Positions 9,292 through 20,563 are shown, counted from the stretch's first letter. The stretch is DNA of 64,000 nucleotides from Petunia secreta (GCA_029990175.1 JARKIP010000064.1:10062001-10126000); one strand, 5' to 3'. The notes: generated by a model not told the origin, from the letters alone. A program made the numbers and translations.

Positions 9292-11376
9292 ATGGCAGAA
9301 GACCAAGCTTTAGCTGTGCGAGATGTTGCTCTCCCCAGCCTGGAGGGAGTAGCATCGAGCATAGTTAAGCCAGCTATCACCGGGGGCTTTGAGATTAAGT
9401 CCGGCATGATTCAGTTGCTGCATGTGACTGGACAATATGGTGGATTACTTCATGAGGATCCGCAGCAACACATTCAGAACTTTCTGGAGATCAGTGATAC
9501 TTATACACCAGCGGGTGTTCCTACTGATTATGTTCGCTTGACGTTGTTCCCGTTTTCACTGATTGGGGCAGCAAAGAAGTGGTTAAAGGCTGAAAAGTCT
9601 GGGTCTATCACTACTTGGGAGGATTTGGCTAAGAAGTTCTTGGCTAAATTTTATCCGTCTGCCAAGACAGCCCGGCTGAGGAACGAAATTATGTCCTTCA
9701 GACAGTTAGAAGGAGAATCCTTGTATTCAGCCTGGGAGCGATTCAAAGCTCTATTGAGAGATTGTCCACACCACAACCAATCCAATGAGGTTGTTGCACA
9801 CACTTTTGTTGAGGGGCTGAACCAACACACTAAGATCGTGGTTGATGCTGCTGCTGGAGGCCAAGTACTGGCCTTAAATTTTGATCAGATTTATGATTTA
9901 CTTGACAAGTTTTCGCAGAGCAATCCTGATTGGCAGGGAGATAGTAGAGCTATTACGCAGAAACCTGCAGGGGTACTTCAGTTAGATGCAGTTTCAGAGC
10001 TAAGGGCGAGGATGGATGCTATTTCCAATCAAATTAGCAAGTTAGCTCTGCAAAAGGCTCAGCAACCAGTGGCTCCAGTGCAACAACTCCAGAGCTTTTG
10101 TGAGGTTTGTGGTCAAGACCATGCTACAGAGGTTTGCTCTTCTAATCCAGAGTCAGTTTATTACGTGGGTAATCAAAACAGGCTGCAGGGTCAAAACCAG
10201 TTTGGTAATGGGTATTATCAAAGCAATACGAGAGCCCCAAATAATTACCACCCACTTCTAGCTCCACCACATCAGGTTAGCAGTTCAGTTGAAGATATGC
10301 TAAAGCAAATAATGGCAGGCCAGCAGAGAATGATAGCTGACACTGCAGCCCATGCACAAGCCATACATGATCTTGCCAATGCTCAAAAGAACTTGGAGCA
10401 CCAGTTGGGACAGTTGGTGGGAGAAAGAAGAACTGTTAAAAAAGAGCCTGAACAATGTCTTGCAGTGACCTTAATTGAAGGTGGAGAGCTGATGGCCAAG
10501 TCTGAAGAGAGAGCTGAAATAGAAAAAGTTGAAAAAGTGGAGAAGGTAAAGAAGAAAGAAGAGAGAAAGGAGGCACCTCTGCCACCTCCACCATTCCCGC
10601 AGAGACTATTACCATCGAAGGATCTGGCCCAGTATAAAAAATTTGTGAGTATGTTGAAAGAACTTCAAGTTAATATTCCTTTGACTGATGTGTTTGAATT
10701 GATGCCATCCTTTGTGAAGTTCTTAAAAGAAATTTTAGTCAAGAAGAAGAAGCCTCAAGAGATAGATACAGTTGAGTTAGTTGAGGAGTGTAGCACAATC
10801 TTGAGCAAGCTACCTCCAAAACTTCAAGATCCTGGGAGGTTTACTATTCCTTGTACCATTGGAGGGCATAATATCACTGGTGCCTTGTGTGATTTGGGTG
10901 CGAGCATAAATCTCATGCCTCTGTCTGTTTGCAAAAGGTTAGGGCTAGGAGCAATCAAGCCCTCTTCAGTTACTCTTAAGATGGCAGATGGATCTCTCAC
11001 TCACCCTGATGGTAGGTTGGAGGATGTGTTGCTAAAAGTTGGTAAGTTTACATTCTCTGCTGATTTTGTAGTCCTAGATTATGAAGAGGACCGAGAAGCT
11101 CCAATCATTTTGGGGAGACCATTCTTAGTCACCTCGAAGGCAATTATTGACATGGAGCTGGGTGAGATGACTGTTAGAGCGCATGGAGAAAAGGTTACTT
11201 TCAAGGTTTATAATGAGAAGGAGCACATAACTAAGGTGGAAGAGTGCTCTATGATTGAATGTGTCAAACAAGAAGATGGAAGTAAACCACATGTGAAGTT
11301 GAAGATGGGTTCTCTAAAAGAAGGGAAGAAAGCAAAAGTTCGGCGTAAGAAGAGAAGACATAAAGGCTGGAAGTGA
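9292..11376 (+). CDS. Athila-type gag-protease polyprotein, 694 aa, intact
   Basis: The ATG at 9292 follows a leader of about 120 bases and the frame is open to TGA at 11374-11376. The gag core covers roughly residues 50-200 (TLFPFSLIGAAKKWL, AWERFKALLRDCPHH, FVEGLNQHTK). A Cys/His cluster (FCEVCGQDHATEVC) follows at about 268-282. A coiled, Gln-rich middle region, a Lys/Glu repeat (about 410-430) and a Pro-rich stretch come next. The aspartic protease fold is near residues 550-625, with LCDLGASINLMPLSV where most proteases show Asp-Thr/Ser-Gly, and IILGRPFL after it. The C-terminus is strongly basic (KVRRKKRRHKGWK). No RT, RNase H or integrase follows, so this is a non-autonomous gag-only type. 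Gag would package its RNA; other enzymes must come in trans. Confidence 0.9.
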   Translation: MAEDQALAVRDVALPSLEGVASSIVKPAITGGFEIKSGMIQLLHVTGQYGGLLHEDPQQHIQNFLEISDTYTPAGVPTDYVRLTLFPFSLIGAAKKWLKAEKSGSITTWEDLAKKFLAKFYPSAKTARLRNEIMSFRQLEGESLYSAWERFKALLRDCPHHNQSNEVVAHTFVEGLNQHTKIVVDAAAGGQVLALNFDQIYDLLDKFSQSNPDWQGDSRAITQKPAGVLQLDAVSELRARMDAISNQISKLALQKAQQPVAPVQQLQSFCEVCGQDHATEVCSSNPESVYYVGNQNRLQGQNQFGNGYYQSNTRAPNNYHPLLAPPHQVSSSVEDMLKQIMAGQQRMIADTAAHAQAIHDLANAQKNLEHQLGQLVGERRTVKKEPEQCLAVTLIEGGELMAKSEERAEIEKVEKVEKVKKKEERKEAPLPPPPFPQRLLPSKDLAQYKKFVSMLKELQVNIPLTDVFELMPSFVKFLKEILVKKKKPQEIDTVELVEECSTILSKLPPKLQDPGRFTIPCTIGGHNITGALCDLGASINLMPLSVCKRLGLGAIKPSSVTLKMADGSLTHPDGRLEDVLLKVGKFTFSADFVVLDYEEDREAPIILGRPFLVTSKAIIDMELGEMTVRAHGEKVTFKVYNEKEHITKVEECSMIECVKQEDGSKPHVKLKMGSLKEGKKAKVRRKKRRHKGWK

Positions 11377-13407
11377 GCTAAAAGTGTCGTCGTGCCACGA
11401 CGTTAACTAAGGTGCTTCTCGGGAGGCAACCCGAGTTTGTACTTGTATTATTTTATTTATAGTGTCACGTAGTTGTTGTTTTTCCTTGGATTGCAGGTTC
11501 ATGTAATGTCGAGGCTAAGTGTGGGGTGTCCTCACCCTTGCCTAATATTGATGACTTGATGAGGGAAGTCTGAGTACCTCATACTATATGGGAAGCTTGG
11601 AGGATGCTAGCACCAAGGACTAGAATCTTCAGGAAAATTTTCTTTACCTTGCGCTTTCTTATTTTTAGCACTGAGGACAGTGCTTAGTTTAAGTGTGGGG
11701 TGGGGAACTACCCTTTATCTATTTTTGAGGTTAGGATGCATGTACCGTAGGTTTTTCTTTTGTCACTTGACTTTATTTTTATTTGTTTCTTGCTTTAATA
11801 TATGAAAAAAAAATTAGAAAACCAATGAAAAATTCCAAAAAGATTTTCCTTTTAGTTTTATTAGTGGTACATGTCATCCGCCCCGTGGTTTTTCTTATGG
11901 CCTCGGTTCTTTTCCACGGGTAGACCTTTGAACCGGGTAGTTTTTATTTTTTTAGGATTAGGATAGTTAGTTGTAGATGACCCTAGACGAAGGAAAGAGG
12001 TAGAATGCTAGGTGCTTTTGATGTGTTTGATACCGGTGGACTTGAATTGATTGCATGTGCTATTTGTGGTGTCCTTGGGTTTTAATTTGATGCATGCCTA
12101 AGAAAAATTGGAACGACCCCCTTGAGATGCTTGAATCCGCTTGTTTGACTTGATTGCTATCCTTTGTGCATTAGTGCTTAAATTTCCACAAGTTGCATTC
12201 TAGATGCTTAGTTGAGAGTTGTTGATGGAACCTTTTTGTGTGGATTGTGTGCAATGTGTGTTGTGAGGCATGTTCTTGTTTGCTCCATGTTTGCATATTA
12301 ATGTCTAGAACTTGCCCCGTGTGTGTGCAAAGCGAAATCCTAGGTTCGCTCTAGTCGGGAAATGATACAAGGCCTTCTTTTGTTAGTTTACCCTTACATA
12401 TATACCTTGGAAAAATTGTTGTTGTGATTTCTTTGATCCTTTCTAGTGGTACCCACACCCCGAGCCTACCCATTTGTTCTAAATTGTCTCTTTTGGCCCT
12501 TTACTCCTTAAGCACTTTAGTGATATTGTGTGTTATGTTGGAGTTGTGGTTGGATGTTGGGAGGTTTTTGAGTGGAGCTAATGAAGGGGAATAATTGTTA
12601 AAATTGTGAAGTAGTGTAAAGCATTGGCAAGGTTGGAAGATAATGAGATTGAAAAAAATGCAAAGTTGAAAAGAAAAGAAAAGAATTGTGAAAAAGAAAT
12701 AAAGAGAAAAGAATATCCATTCCTTGCTAGTGTGTGCTTGAAAATAAAAATGCTACTTGTTGGAAAGGTGTATGTGTGATACTTGTGATTTGGGTGGCTT
12801 GTTGAGAATTGTGTTTGAAATAATTGTGATGTATTAAAGTGCTTAGGGAGGTAGTCACTATTACCATATGTATCCTACCCGCCCCTTAGCCTACATTACG
12901 ACCTTTCTAAAGTCCTAGTTAATCCCGATTGGAGTGAGCTTACATTAGTGGAGTCCTACACTACGGGCAAGCCTATGGTACATTGTGTGTGACATGTGAG
13001 CTTTTCATGAGAGTGAGTGAATTCAATTGCTATTGTCCCCGTTCTATTCTTGATATTCATTGTTGTGTGTGATATTTGGGGGACATTCTTTTGCTTCATA
13101 TTGGTGAGGGCACATGGTTTGCATGAGATAGGTGAAGTTGTGGCTTCTTGGTTGAGTAGATAGGTGTGATTTTGTGGGAGCATGGTTGCATTAAGTTGAG
13201 TTTGTGCATTTGAGCTATTTTGGGGTGGTCGTTCTTATATTTTTTTAGTTTGGTAAATTGTTGGCATGTTTGTGGGACCCATAGTAGTCATGTGTGCATT
13301 TGTTCAATGGTCGGTATCAACCATAGTCATAAGCAGACCTGTTTTACCTAGGTTGGAAGTTAGTTGTGACTTGCTCGAGGGCGAGCAAGGGTTCAAGTGT
13401 GGGGTGG
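11377..13407 (+). other. Long non-coding 3' internal region of the Athila-like element
   Basis: No coding is visible over 2 kb. Just after the gag stop are two perfect hairpins: GTCGTG/CACGAC with a 1-base loop (about 11388-11400) and CTCGGG/CCCGAG with a 6-base loop (about 11418-11435). A third, GCACTG/CAGTGC, lies near 11670-11685. The motif AAGTGTGGGG appears near 11515 and 11690 and again just before LTR-B (13394-13407), where it acts as the polypurine tract. The same region is repeated in diverged form at 14907-16715. Confidence 0.8.
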
Positions 13408-14749
13408 TGATGTTTGGCATTTTATGCCTATATTTCCTTAATATTTCCTCACGTTTTAGTACCTTATTCGCTCGTTTTATAGCTTGTGACTGTGGTTTTA
13501 CACTGATTTTATGTCGTGTGTATGTAGGTTGTTATGAAGTGTAATTGGAGCTTTTAAGAGCATGATTGAGCAAGAAAAGATTGGATTTTGATTGAGGATT
13601 GGATCGAGCACACGAAGGCACGACACGAGCGAGCAAAGGAGCGAGAAAACACGAAAATTGGCCTGGCGATGTAGGGCATGCCCCGCGGGCCCCACCGCGC
13701 CCAGTGTTCCAGCGCGTTTCCCAGCGCGCCGCAGGCCCAAAGCGGGCTGATTTCGACGTCCTCTGTCCAAGCTCACGTGTTCCGAGGCGCGGGGCGCCCG
13801 TTATAGCGCCCCTTGTGCGCGTTTTTATGTCCTATTTCGTCTAGGCTTGGGTCTAACTTATTACTAGGTGTTTGTAAACTCTATAAATACTCTTTTACTT
13901 AGTTTTTCATAGGAGTTCAGACTTTGGAGCAAATTGGAGAGCTCATAACATCAAGACAAGGGTTTTTCTTCCTACCATTAATTTATTACATCATTATTTC
14001 ATTATTACATCAATTCCTTGTGTTGTTATTATGAGTATGCGTAGCTAAATATATCGTTCTAGGGTTAGAGTATTACATGAAGGTTGATGTTTGAAGATTT
14101 ATTTCCATTAATTGAATCCCATTACGGGTTACTTATTCTTTCTTGATTTCACTTGTGTAATTGTCAGGGCCCGATTATTACGCATTATCTATGGTTTTTA
14201 GATTGAACTCGAAAGAGGGAATTTAATTACGTAATAAGAAAGAGTAGGACTAGTTTGTGAACCCGGGCATCGGGGAACCAATTTGTGAGTAGGATAGACA
14301 TATACTTGCTCGCCTAGTTTAACTAATTACAGAATTCGTTAATGCGTGCACGTGATTCAACCCATAGACATATAGGGATTGGAGTAGCCTGCATAGACCG
14401 TGAAGAACTGAAAGGTTTTCACGGGTACAATTAATCTGTTAGTTAGTAACCCGGGATTTAAGAAGTGGAATCAATTGGATAACTCAACTGGATTGTTCGT
14501 AACTCTGACCCTGGACCGTCTCCTTATTACTGATAACAACCAAGTCTTGCTCCATTGTTTGAATTCACTTTTACCATTTAATTACTGTTCTTTAGTTAAT
14601 AAACTCATCACTATTGGAAAAGATCCCTGAATAGTTTATATAAATTGTTTACTAGAACTCAGTCTGCATAGTCCTCGTGGGAACGATACTCATCTTATCA
14701 CTTTATTACTTGTCGACCACGTATACTTGCGTGTGCGTTGGGAGCAACA
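13408..14749 (+). repeat. LTR-B, shared middle LTR
   Basis: It has the same length and ends as LTR-A with only about five differences seen. It is preceded by the polypurine tract of the first internal region, so it is that unit's 3' LTR. It is followed by AGTTTTT, the sequence that follows a 5' LTR (compare 9151-9157), so it also looks like the 5' LTR of the second unit. Confidence 0.92.
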
Positions 14750-14751
14750 AG

Positions 14752-15112
14752 TTTTTTCATATATAAAAGCAAGAAATAAATCAAAACAAAGTCAAGTGAC
14801 AAAAGAAAAATCCTACGGTGCATGCATCCCTAACCTCAAAAATAGATAAAGGGTAGTTCCCCACCCCACACTTAAACTAAGCACTGTCCTCAGTGCTAAA
14901 AATAAGCTAGCACCAAGGACTAGAATCTTCAGGGAAGTTTTCTTTACCTTGCACTTGCTTATTTTTAGCACTGAGGACAGTGCTTAGTTTAAGTGTGGGG
15001 TGGGGAACTACCCTTTATCTATTTTTGAGGTTAGGAATGCATGTACCGTAGGATTTTTCTTTTGTCACTTGACTTTGTTTTGATTTATTTCTTGCTTTTA
15101 TATATGAAAAAA
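14752..15112 (+). repeat. Near-perfect foldback, arms of about 155 bp
   Basis: Bases 14752-14906 are the reverse complement of 14958-15112 with only about two mismatches, separated by a 51-base spacer. The right arm is the normal internal region, equivalent to about 11660-11810. The left arm is an inverted duplicate joined to the end of LTR-B at a run of T, where the right arm has a run of A. Confidence 0.92.
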
Positions 15113-16715
15113 AAAAATTAGAAAACCAATGAAAAATTCCAAAAAGATTTTCCTTTTAGTTTTTATTAGTGGTACATGTCATCCGCCCCGTGGTTTTTCT
15201 TATGGCCACGGTTCTTTTCCATGGGGAGACCTTTGAACCGGGTAGTTTTTTATTTTTAGGATTAGAATAGTTAGTATAGGTGACCCTAGACGGAAGGAAA
15301 TAGGTAGAATGCTAGGTGCCTTTGATTTGTTTGATACCGGTGGACTTGAATTGATTGCATGTGCTATTTGTGGTGTCCTTGGGTTTTAATTGTGATGCAT
15401 GCCTAGAGAAAAAAAATGGAACGACCCCCTTGACATACTTGAGTCCGCTTGCTTGATTTTATTGTGACCTTTGTGCATTAGTGCTTAAATTTCCACAAGT
15501 TGCATTCTAGACGCTTAGTTGAGAGTTGTTGATGGAACCTTTTTGTGTGGATCATGTGCGATGTGTGTGTGAGGCATGTTCTTGTTCGCTCCATGTTGCA
15601 TATTAATGTCTAGAACTTGCCCCGTGTGTGTGCAAAGCGAAATCCTAGGTTCGCTCTAGTCGGGAAATGATACAAGGCCTTCTTTTACTTGCCTACCCTT
15701 ATATATATATACCTTGAAAAAATTGTTGTTGTGATTTCTTTGACCCTTTTTGTTGGTACCCACACCCCGAGCCTACCCATTTGTTCTAAATTGACTCTTT
15801 TGGCCCTTTACTCCTTAAGCACTTTATTGATATTGTGTTGTTATTTTGGAGTTGTGGTTGGATGTTGGGAGGTTCTTTAGTGGAACTAATAAAGGGGAAT
15901 ACTTGTGAAATTTGTGAAGTAGTGAAAAGCATTGGCAAGGTTGGATGAAATTGAAGATTGAAAAAATATAGCAAAGTTGAAAAGAGAAAAGAAAAAATTG
16001 TGGAAAAAGAAATAAAAAGAGAAAAAGATATCCCTTCCTTGCTAGTGTGTGCTTAATAGAAAAATGCTACTTGTGAGAACGTGTATGTGTGATAGTTGTT
16101 GATTGGGTGGCTTGTTGAGGATTGTGCTTAAATTAATTGTGATGTATTAAAGTGCTTAGGGAGGTAGTCACTATTACCATATGTATCCTACCCGCCCCTT
16201 AGCCTACATTACGACCTTTCTAAAGTCCTAGTTAATCCCGATTGGAGTGAGCTTACATTAGTGGAGTCCTACACTACGGGCAAGCCTATGGTACATTGTG
16301 TGTGACATGTGAGCGTTTCATGAGAGTGAGTGAATTCAATTGCTATTGTCCCCGTTCTATTCTTGATATTCATTGGTGTGTGTGATATTTGGGGGACACT
16401 CTCTTGCTTCATTTTGGTGAGGGCACGTGGTTTGCATGAAATAGGTAAAGTTGATGGTTCTTGGTTGAGTAGATAGGTGTGATTTTGTGGGAGCATGGTT
16501 GCATTAAGTTGAGTTTGTGCATTTGAGCTATTTTGGGGTGGTTGTTCTCATATTTTTGGTTTTGGTAAATTATTGGCATGTTGTGGATCCATAGTAGTCA
16601 TGTGTGCATTGGTTCAATGGTCGGTATCAACCATGGTCATAGGCAGACCTGGTTTACCTAGGTTGGGAAGTGATTGGTGATTGCTCGAGGACGAGCAAAG
16701 GTTCAAGTGTGGGGT
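14907..16715 (+). other. Second, gag-less copy of the Athila 3' internal region
   Basis: It matches 11606-13407 in order from CTAGCACCAAGGACTAGAATC onward, with many substitutions and small indels, and ends in a GTGTGGGGTGG polypurine tract before LTR-C. Primer site and gag are absent. No open frame of note is present. Confidence 0.88.
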
Positions 16716-17900
16716 GGTGATGTTTGGCGTTTTATGCCTATATTTCCTTAATATTTCCTCACGTTTTAGTACCTTATTCGCTTGTTTTATAGCTTGTGAC
16801 TGTGGTTTTACACTGATTTTATGTCGTGTGTATGTAGGTTGTTATGCAGTGTAATTGGAGCTTTTAAGAGCATGATTGAGCAAGAAAGGATTGGATTTTG
16901 ATTGAGGATTGGATCGAGCACACGAAGGCACAACACGAAACGAGAAAAGGAGAAACGAAACAGAAAAATAGCCTGGCGCTGCAGGAGGCGCGCCCAGCCT
17001 CCTGCGCATTTTTCCATGCGGCGCGGGCTTGTAGCGGCCAACTTTTGACGTCTTCTGTCCAACCTCACGCGTTCCGAGGCGCGGGGCGCCCGTTATAGCA
17101 CCCCTTGTGCGCGTTTTTATGTCCTATTTCGTCTAGGCTTGGGTCTAACTTATTACTAGGTGTTTGTAAACTCTATAAATACTCTTTTACTTCGTTTTTC
17201 ATGAGAGTTCAGACTTTGGAGCAAGTTTTGGAGGAGAGGGGAGGAGCCCTAGATGTCTTCTACACAAGTTCTTTCTCTCTTTCTCTTATTCTTCTCTTTA
17301 ATTCTATAGTTTGTTCGTTCTAGGGTTAGAGTAAATACATGAAGGTTGATGTTTGAAAGTTGATTTCTTCCTATTGATTTACCATTACGGATTGTTTATT
17401 CTTTCTTGATCATAATTGTTTGATTATAACGGCCGTATAACTGAACACTATCTACGGTTCTTAGATTGAACTCGACAGAGGGAATTTATGAACGCAAATA
17501 AGAAAGAATAGAACTAGTTTGTGAACCCGGGCATCGGGGAACCAATTTGTGAGTAGGATAGACATATACTTGCTCGCCTAGTTTAACCCATTACAGGATC
17601 GTTAATGCGTGCACGTGATTCAACCCATAGACATATAGGGATTGGAGTAGCCTGCATAGACCGTGAAGAATCGAAAGGTTTTCACGGGTACAATTAACCT
17701 GTAGTTAGCAATCTAGGAAATCAAGAAGTAGAATCAACTGGAAAACTCAACTGGATTGTTTGTAACTCTGACCCTGGACCGTTTCTCCATTATTGATAAC
17801 AACCCATAAATTGCTCTATTACTTGACTTCAGTTAATTGTTTTAATTATTGCATTTAGTTAGTAAATTCGCAACCATTGGAAAAGATCCCTGAATAGTTT
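16716..17900 (+). repeat. LTR-C, 3'-truncated and diverged
   Basis: It starts TGATGTTTGGCGTTTTATGCC-like and follows LTR-A until GAATAGTTT at 17900, so about 150 terminal bases are missing. The GC-rich block (about 16975-17060) differs from that of LTR-A and LTR-B, while the flanking parts are well preserved. A TATA box lies at 17174-17180. Confidence 0.88.
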
Positions 17901-17992
17901 CTAAGAAAAATAAAAATTTTACCCGGTTCAAAGGTCTCCCCATGGAAAAGAACCGTGGCCATAAGAAAAACCACGGGGCAGATGACATGTTC
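17901..17992 (-). repeat. Inverted scrap of Athila internal sequence
   Basis: This is the reverse complement of about 15170-15265 (the stretch around CCGTGGTTTTTCTTATGGCC). It is joined directly to the broken end of LTR-C. Confidence 0.85.
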
Positions 17993-18802
17993 TTGTAAAT
18001 AATGAGTGGTGATTCTATAACTCAATAATGGAAAATAATATAATAACATTAGTCCACCTATCACTCTAAAGAATTGGTCCAAGAAGCATCTTGGAAGGGA
18101 GCTACTCTGGCTTTAGAATATGTGATTCACAACTATTTGTATTACACTCTAATTTAAATTTTCAAAATCAAAATCTAAGGATCCTTTTATCCTTAAAACA
18201 TAATTGTTGTTCTTTTCTAGTAATTATTATGAACAAACAAAATAACAAAAAAATTGCAAACAAATTAAAACTTGAAGAAAGCATTGAGGATACAAAATAC
18301 CACAACCACACAAAATTGAAGGTAACACACAAAACATTTACAATTTAGACAATACGAAGGTTAAACAAATGAACATAAAGTTTAGGAACAAAAATGAGAC
18401 TTGATGAACATGAAGAGCACAAAAAAGACATAAGCGCCTGCAAAATTATATTAACCCAAACTAATTACCCATTTTGGAGTAAACACAAATTTCAACACGA
18501 AAAATAGAATAAATTTAATCCAAGAAACAAAATGGAAGTTGAAGAAGGAAAAAAGAACAAAGAAAACAAAGAGAGAAAACAGACCTTTTTGTTTCCAATT
18601 AGCTAGATCTGTAAGCGCAAGGGGCTCGCCTTAACTTCTCAGATAATATGTGATTTAAACTAAACTAAAAAAAAAGGGACCTTTCACATCTTTAAGAAAA
18701 CAGTAATTATATGAAGTATCAAAACATAACTGAGGTGAATAAGTAAATTCAAATTTAAAAGAAACAAATTTCTAGAGTGAATTCACCAAAATGAAAATAT
18801 AA
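17993..18802. other. AT-rich DNA without a recognisable gene
   Basis: A few short open frames show no family resemblance. It probably belongs to the interior of the first Helitron. Nothing else is seen. Confidence 0.5.
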
Positions 18803-18811
18803 ATGAAAAAA

Positions 18812-19901
18812 GGCAAAATGGCTAAAATCCACCTTAAACTATAACTGTTTTTCCAATTTGACACCGAAACTTTGCGGGCATCCTAGCAACCCCTTGAACA
18901 ACTTAGAAGTGGTATTAATAAACCCTCCTCGGACCAAATTCAGTTTTAACAGAGGAAGTGATCCGCACGCACCATACATTGATTGCCACGTATCAGGATG
19001 ACAAAAAAAAGTAATTAAAACATTATATGAATTTCTTTTTATATACACTATCACCCCCCCCCCCCCAATGAAAGGTTTTCCACCATCTTCCTTTCTTATT
19101 CCTCTCCCGTAACCACCCCCCTCCCCTCCCAACCCACAAACAAATCATCTTCTCACCCCTCCTTCAGTTTTCTCCGGCAAACACAATTGATAATCAAGAT
19201 TCAAGTTCAGTAATTAAGGGACCTACTGCTCCATAGATGAAGGGGGTCCTCTTTTAGTTGAACCCAATAAAGTTTTGGGATTATCCAAATCAAGAAAGAC
19301 AAAAGAAGATTCAAACTTCACTAAAACCCAACTCCCAAGTGATGAACTATCCGGTAGAGTTAGTGGACGAAGAGGTAAAAAAGCAATGAAAAGATTTATC
19401 AAGAAATTGTAAACTCCAAGAAACTCAAAATTAGGAATTTATAAATGTGGAAAGTGAAGTTAAGGTTGAATTTTAGTTTCCACCAGGTTCTTTAGCTTAG
19501 TAAAAAAACAAATAGAACTCCATGGCTGGTGGGGAAGATGGAGATAGACGTGTTGGGGTGGTGGAGAAGGAGGCAATGTTGAGAAAGAATTGAATAAGAG
19601 AAAAAAATAAAAAGATAAAGAAAAAGTAAAAGATAAGGAAAACAAGTAAATGAAAAAGGAAAGAAAAAAATAGTTAAATACATTTAATTAAAAACGTTTT
19701 GCAAAAATAAATGTTAGCCTTAAATTTTTCGTTCCTCACTCTCTTAAAGAGGGTGATATTCACTCTCTGTACCATGTAGGCGACCAAGGTTCTAATAATA
19801 CTGATCTAAAGTAGTTCAGGGTGTTACTAGGACCCCCGCAAAGTTAAAGTGTCAAGTTGACAAAAAAGTTATAGTTCAAGGTGGACTTTAGCCATTTTGC
19901 C
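18812..19901. mobile_element. Non-autonomous Mutator-like element (MULE), 1.09 kb
   Basis: Terminal inverted repeats of about 110 bases start GGCAAAATGGCTAAA and are readily aligned between 18812-18925 and 19785-19901. A perfect 9-bp duplication, ATGAAAAAA, flanks the element (18803-18811 and 19902-19910). Nine-base duplications and long inverted repeats are the mark of Mutator superfamily elements. The interior has a run of C near 19055 and no transposase frame. Confidence 0.9.
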
Positions 19902-19910
19902 ATGAAAAAA

Positions 19911-20563
19911 CAAACATCATAACAATCATCAACTACAAGAGTTGAGTATATGAATATACATGAATACATACATTTTCTACTCAAATATTATGTTTGATCT
20001 AAATCTATTATGGTTCCTAGTACAAAGGTGGCCAACACAACCGGTCCTTCGTAACAATATCAAGACTTCAGTAAAGTGTTTCAAGTATATTAAGAAGCAC
20101 GTATTGTAAAGTTGACAAAATCTGTGTCTGGAGCTATAATCAAAATTGAGTGAAACATTGTGTACATCACCACATTAAATAAAATGATAAATAAAGAACA
20201 TGCATAAGGCTATATGTAATTGTTGCTCCTTGTGCACTTATGAGACACAGACTCCGACAATCGTCTCTTCATTTGCTCACAATTCCAATTTGTTGAACTA
20301 AGATGTGTATTATTCAAGTATCTTTTATAAATAGTTGTGAAATTTGCAGTAATTTCTGTAGCATAATAATGGCCGGAAAGTGAAGAGGCAAGCACAAGTA
20401 TCATACTCCGTCTTTGAATATTGTGTTTATAGAAAAGAATTATCATTTTTTGTTAGTGAATTATAAGTAGAAGTCCAATTTTTTTTTATAGATAGTAGTA
20501 TTTAGTTGAAGGGCAAAATAGTCACTCACTTTCTTACTTAGAAGATTCCCACTTTTATATTAA
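19911..20563 (-). other. Non-coding DNA ending in a Helitron 5' terminus
   Basis: No supported gene is present; a 78-codon minus-strand frame at 20210-20446 has no recognisable motif. The last 85 bases, read on the minus strand, match the 5' start at 21990. Confidence 0.5.

Larger units (their letters stand above)
7809..17992 (+). mobile_element. Athila-like gypsy complex with three LTRs
   Basis: The order is LTR-A, gag-protease internal region, LTR-B, a second gag-less internal region, then a truncated LTR-C and an inverted internal scrap. LTR-A and LTR-B are both 1342 bp by boundary and differ at only about five positions by eye, whereas LTR-C is clearly more diverged. No 5-bp duplication was found at any pair of ends (GTTGT left of LTR-A). 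This fits recombination between elements, not simple insertion. The primer site is of Athila type. Confidence 0.85.
7715..20563 (-). mobile_element. Helitron (first of three in tandem), split by later insertions
   Basis: On the minus strand the 3' end is CTAG (7715-7718) followed by T. It is preceded by a hairpin whose arms CGCGC/GCGCG lie at 7729-7733 and 7737-7741. The 5' end is proposed at 20563 (TTAATATAAAAGTGGG on the minus strand), directly against the 3' end of the next Helitron. Without the Athila complex and the MULE the element would be about 1.6 kb, similar to its neighbours. No Rep/helicase coding is visible, so it would be non-autonomous. Pairing these two ends is an inference. 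Confidence 0.5.
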
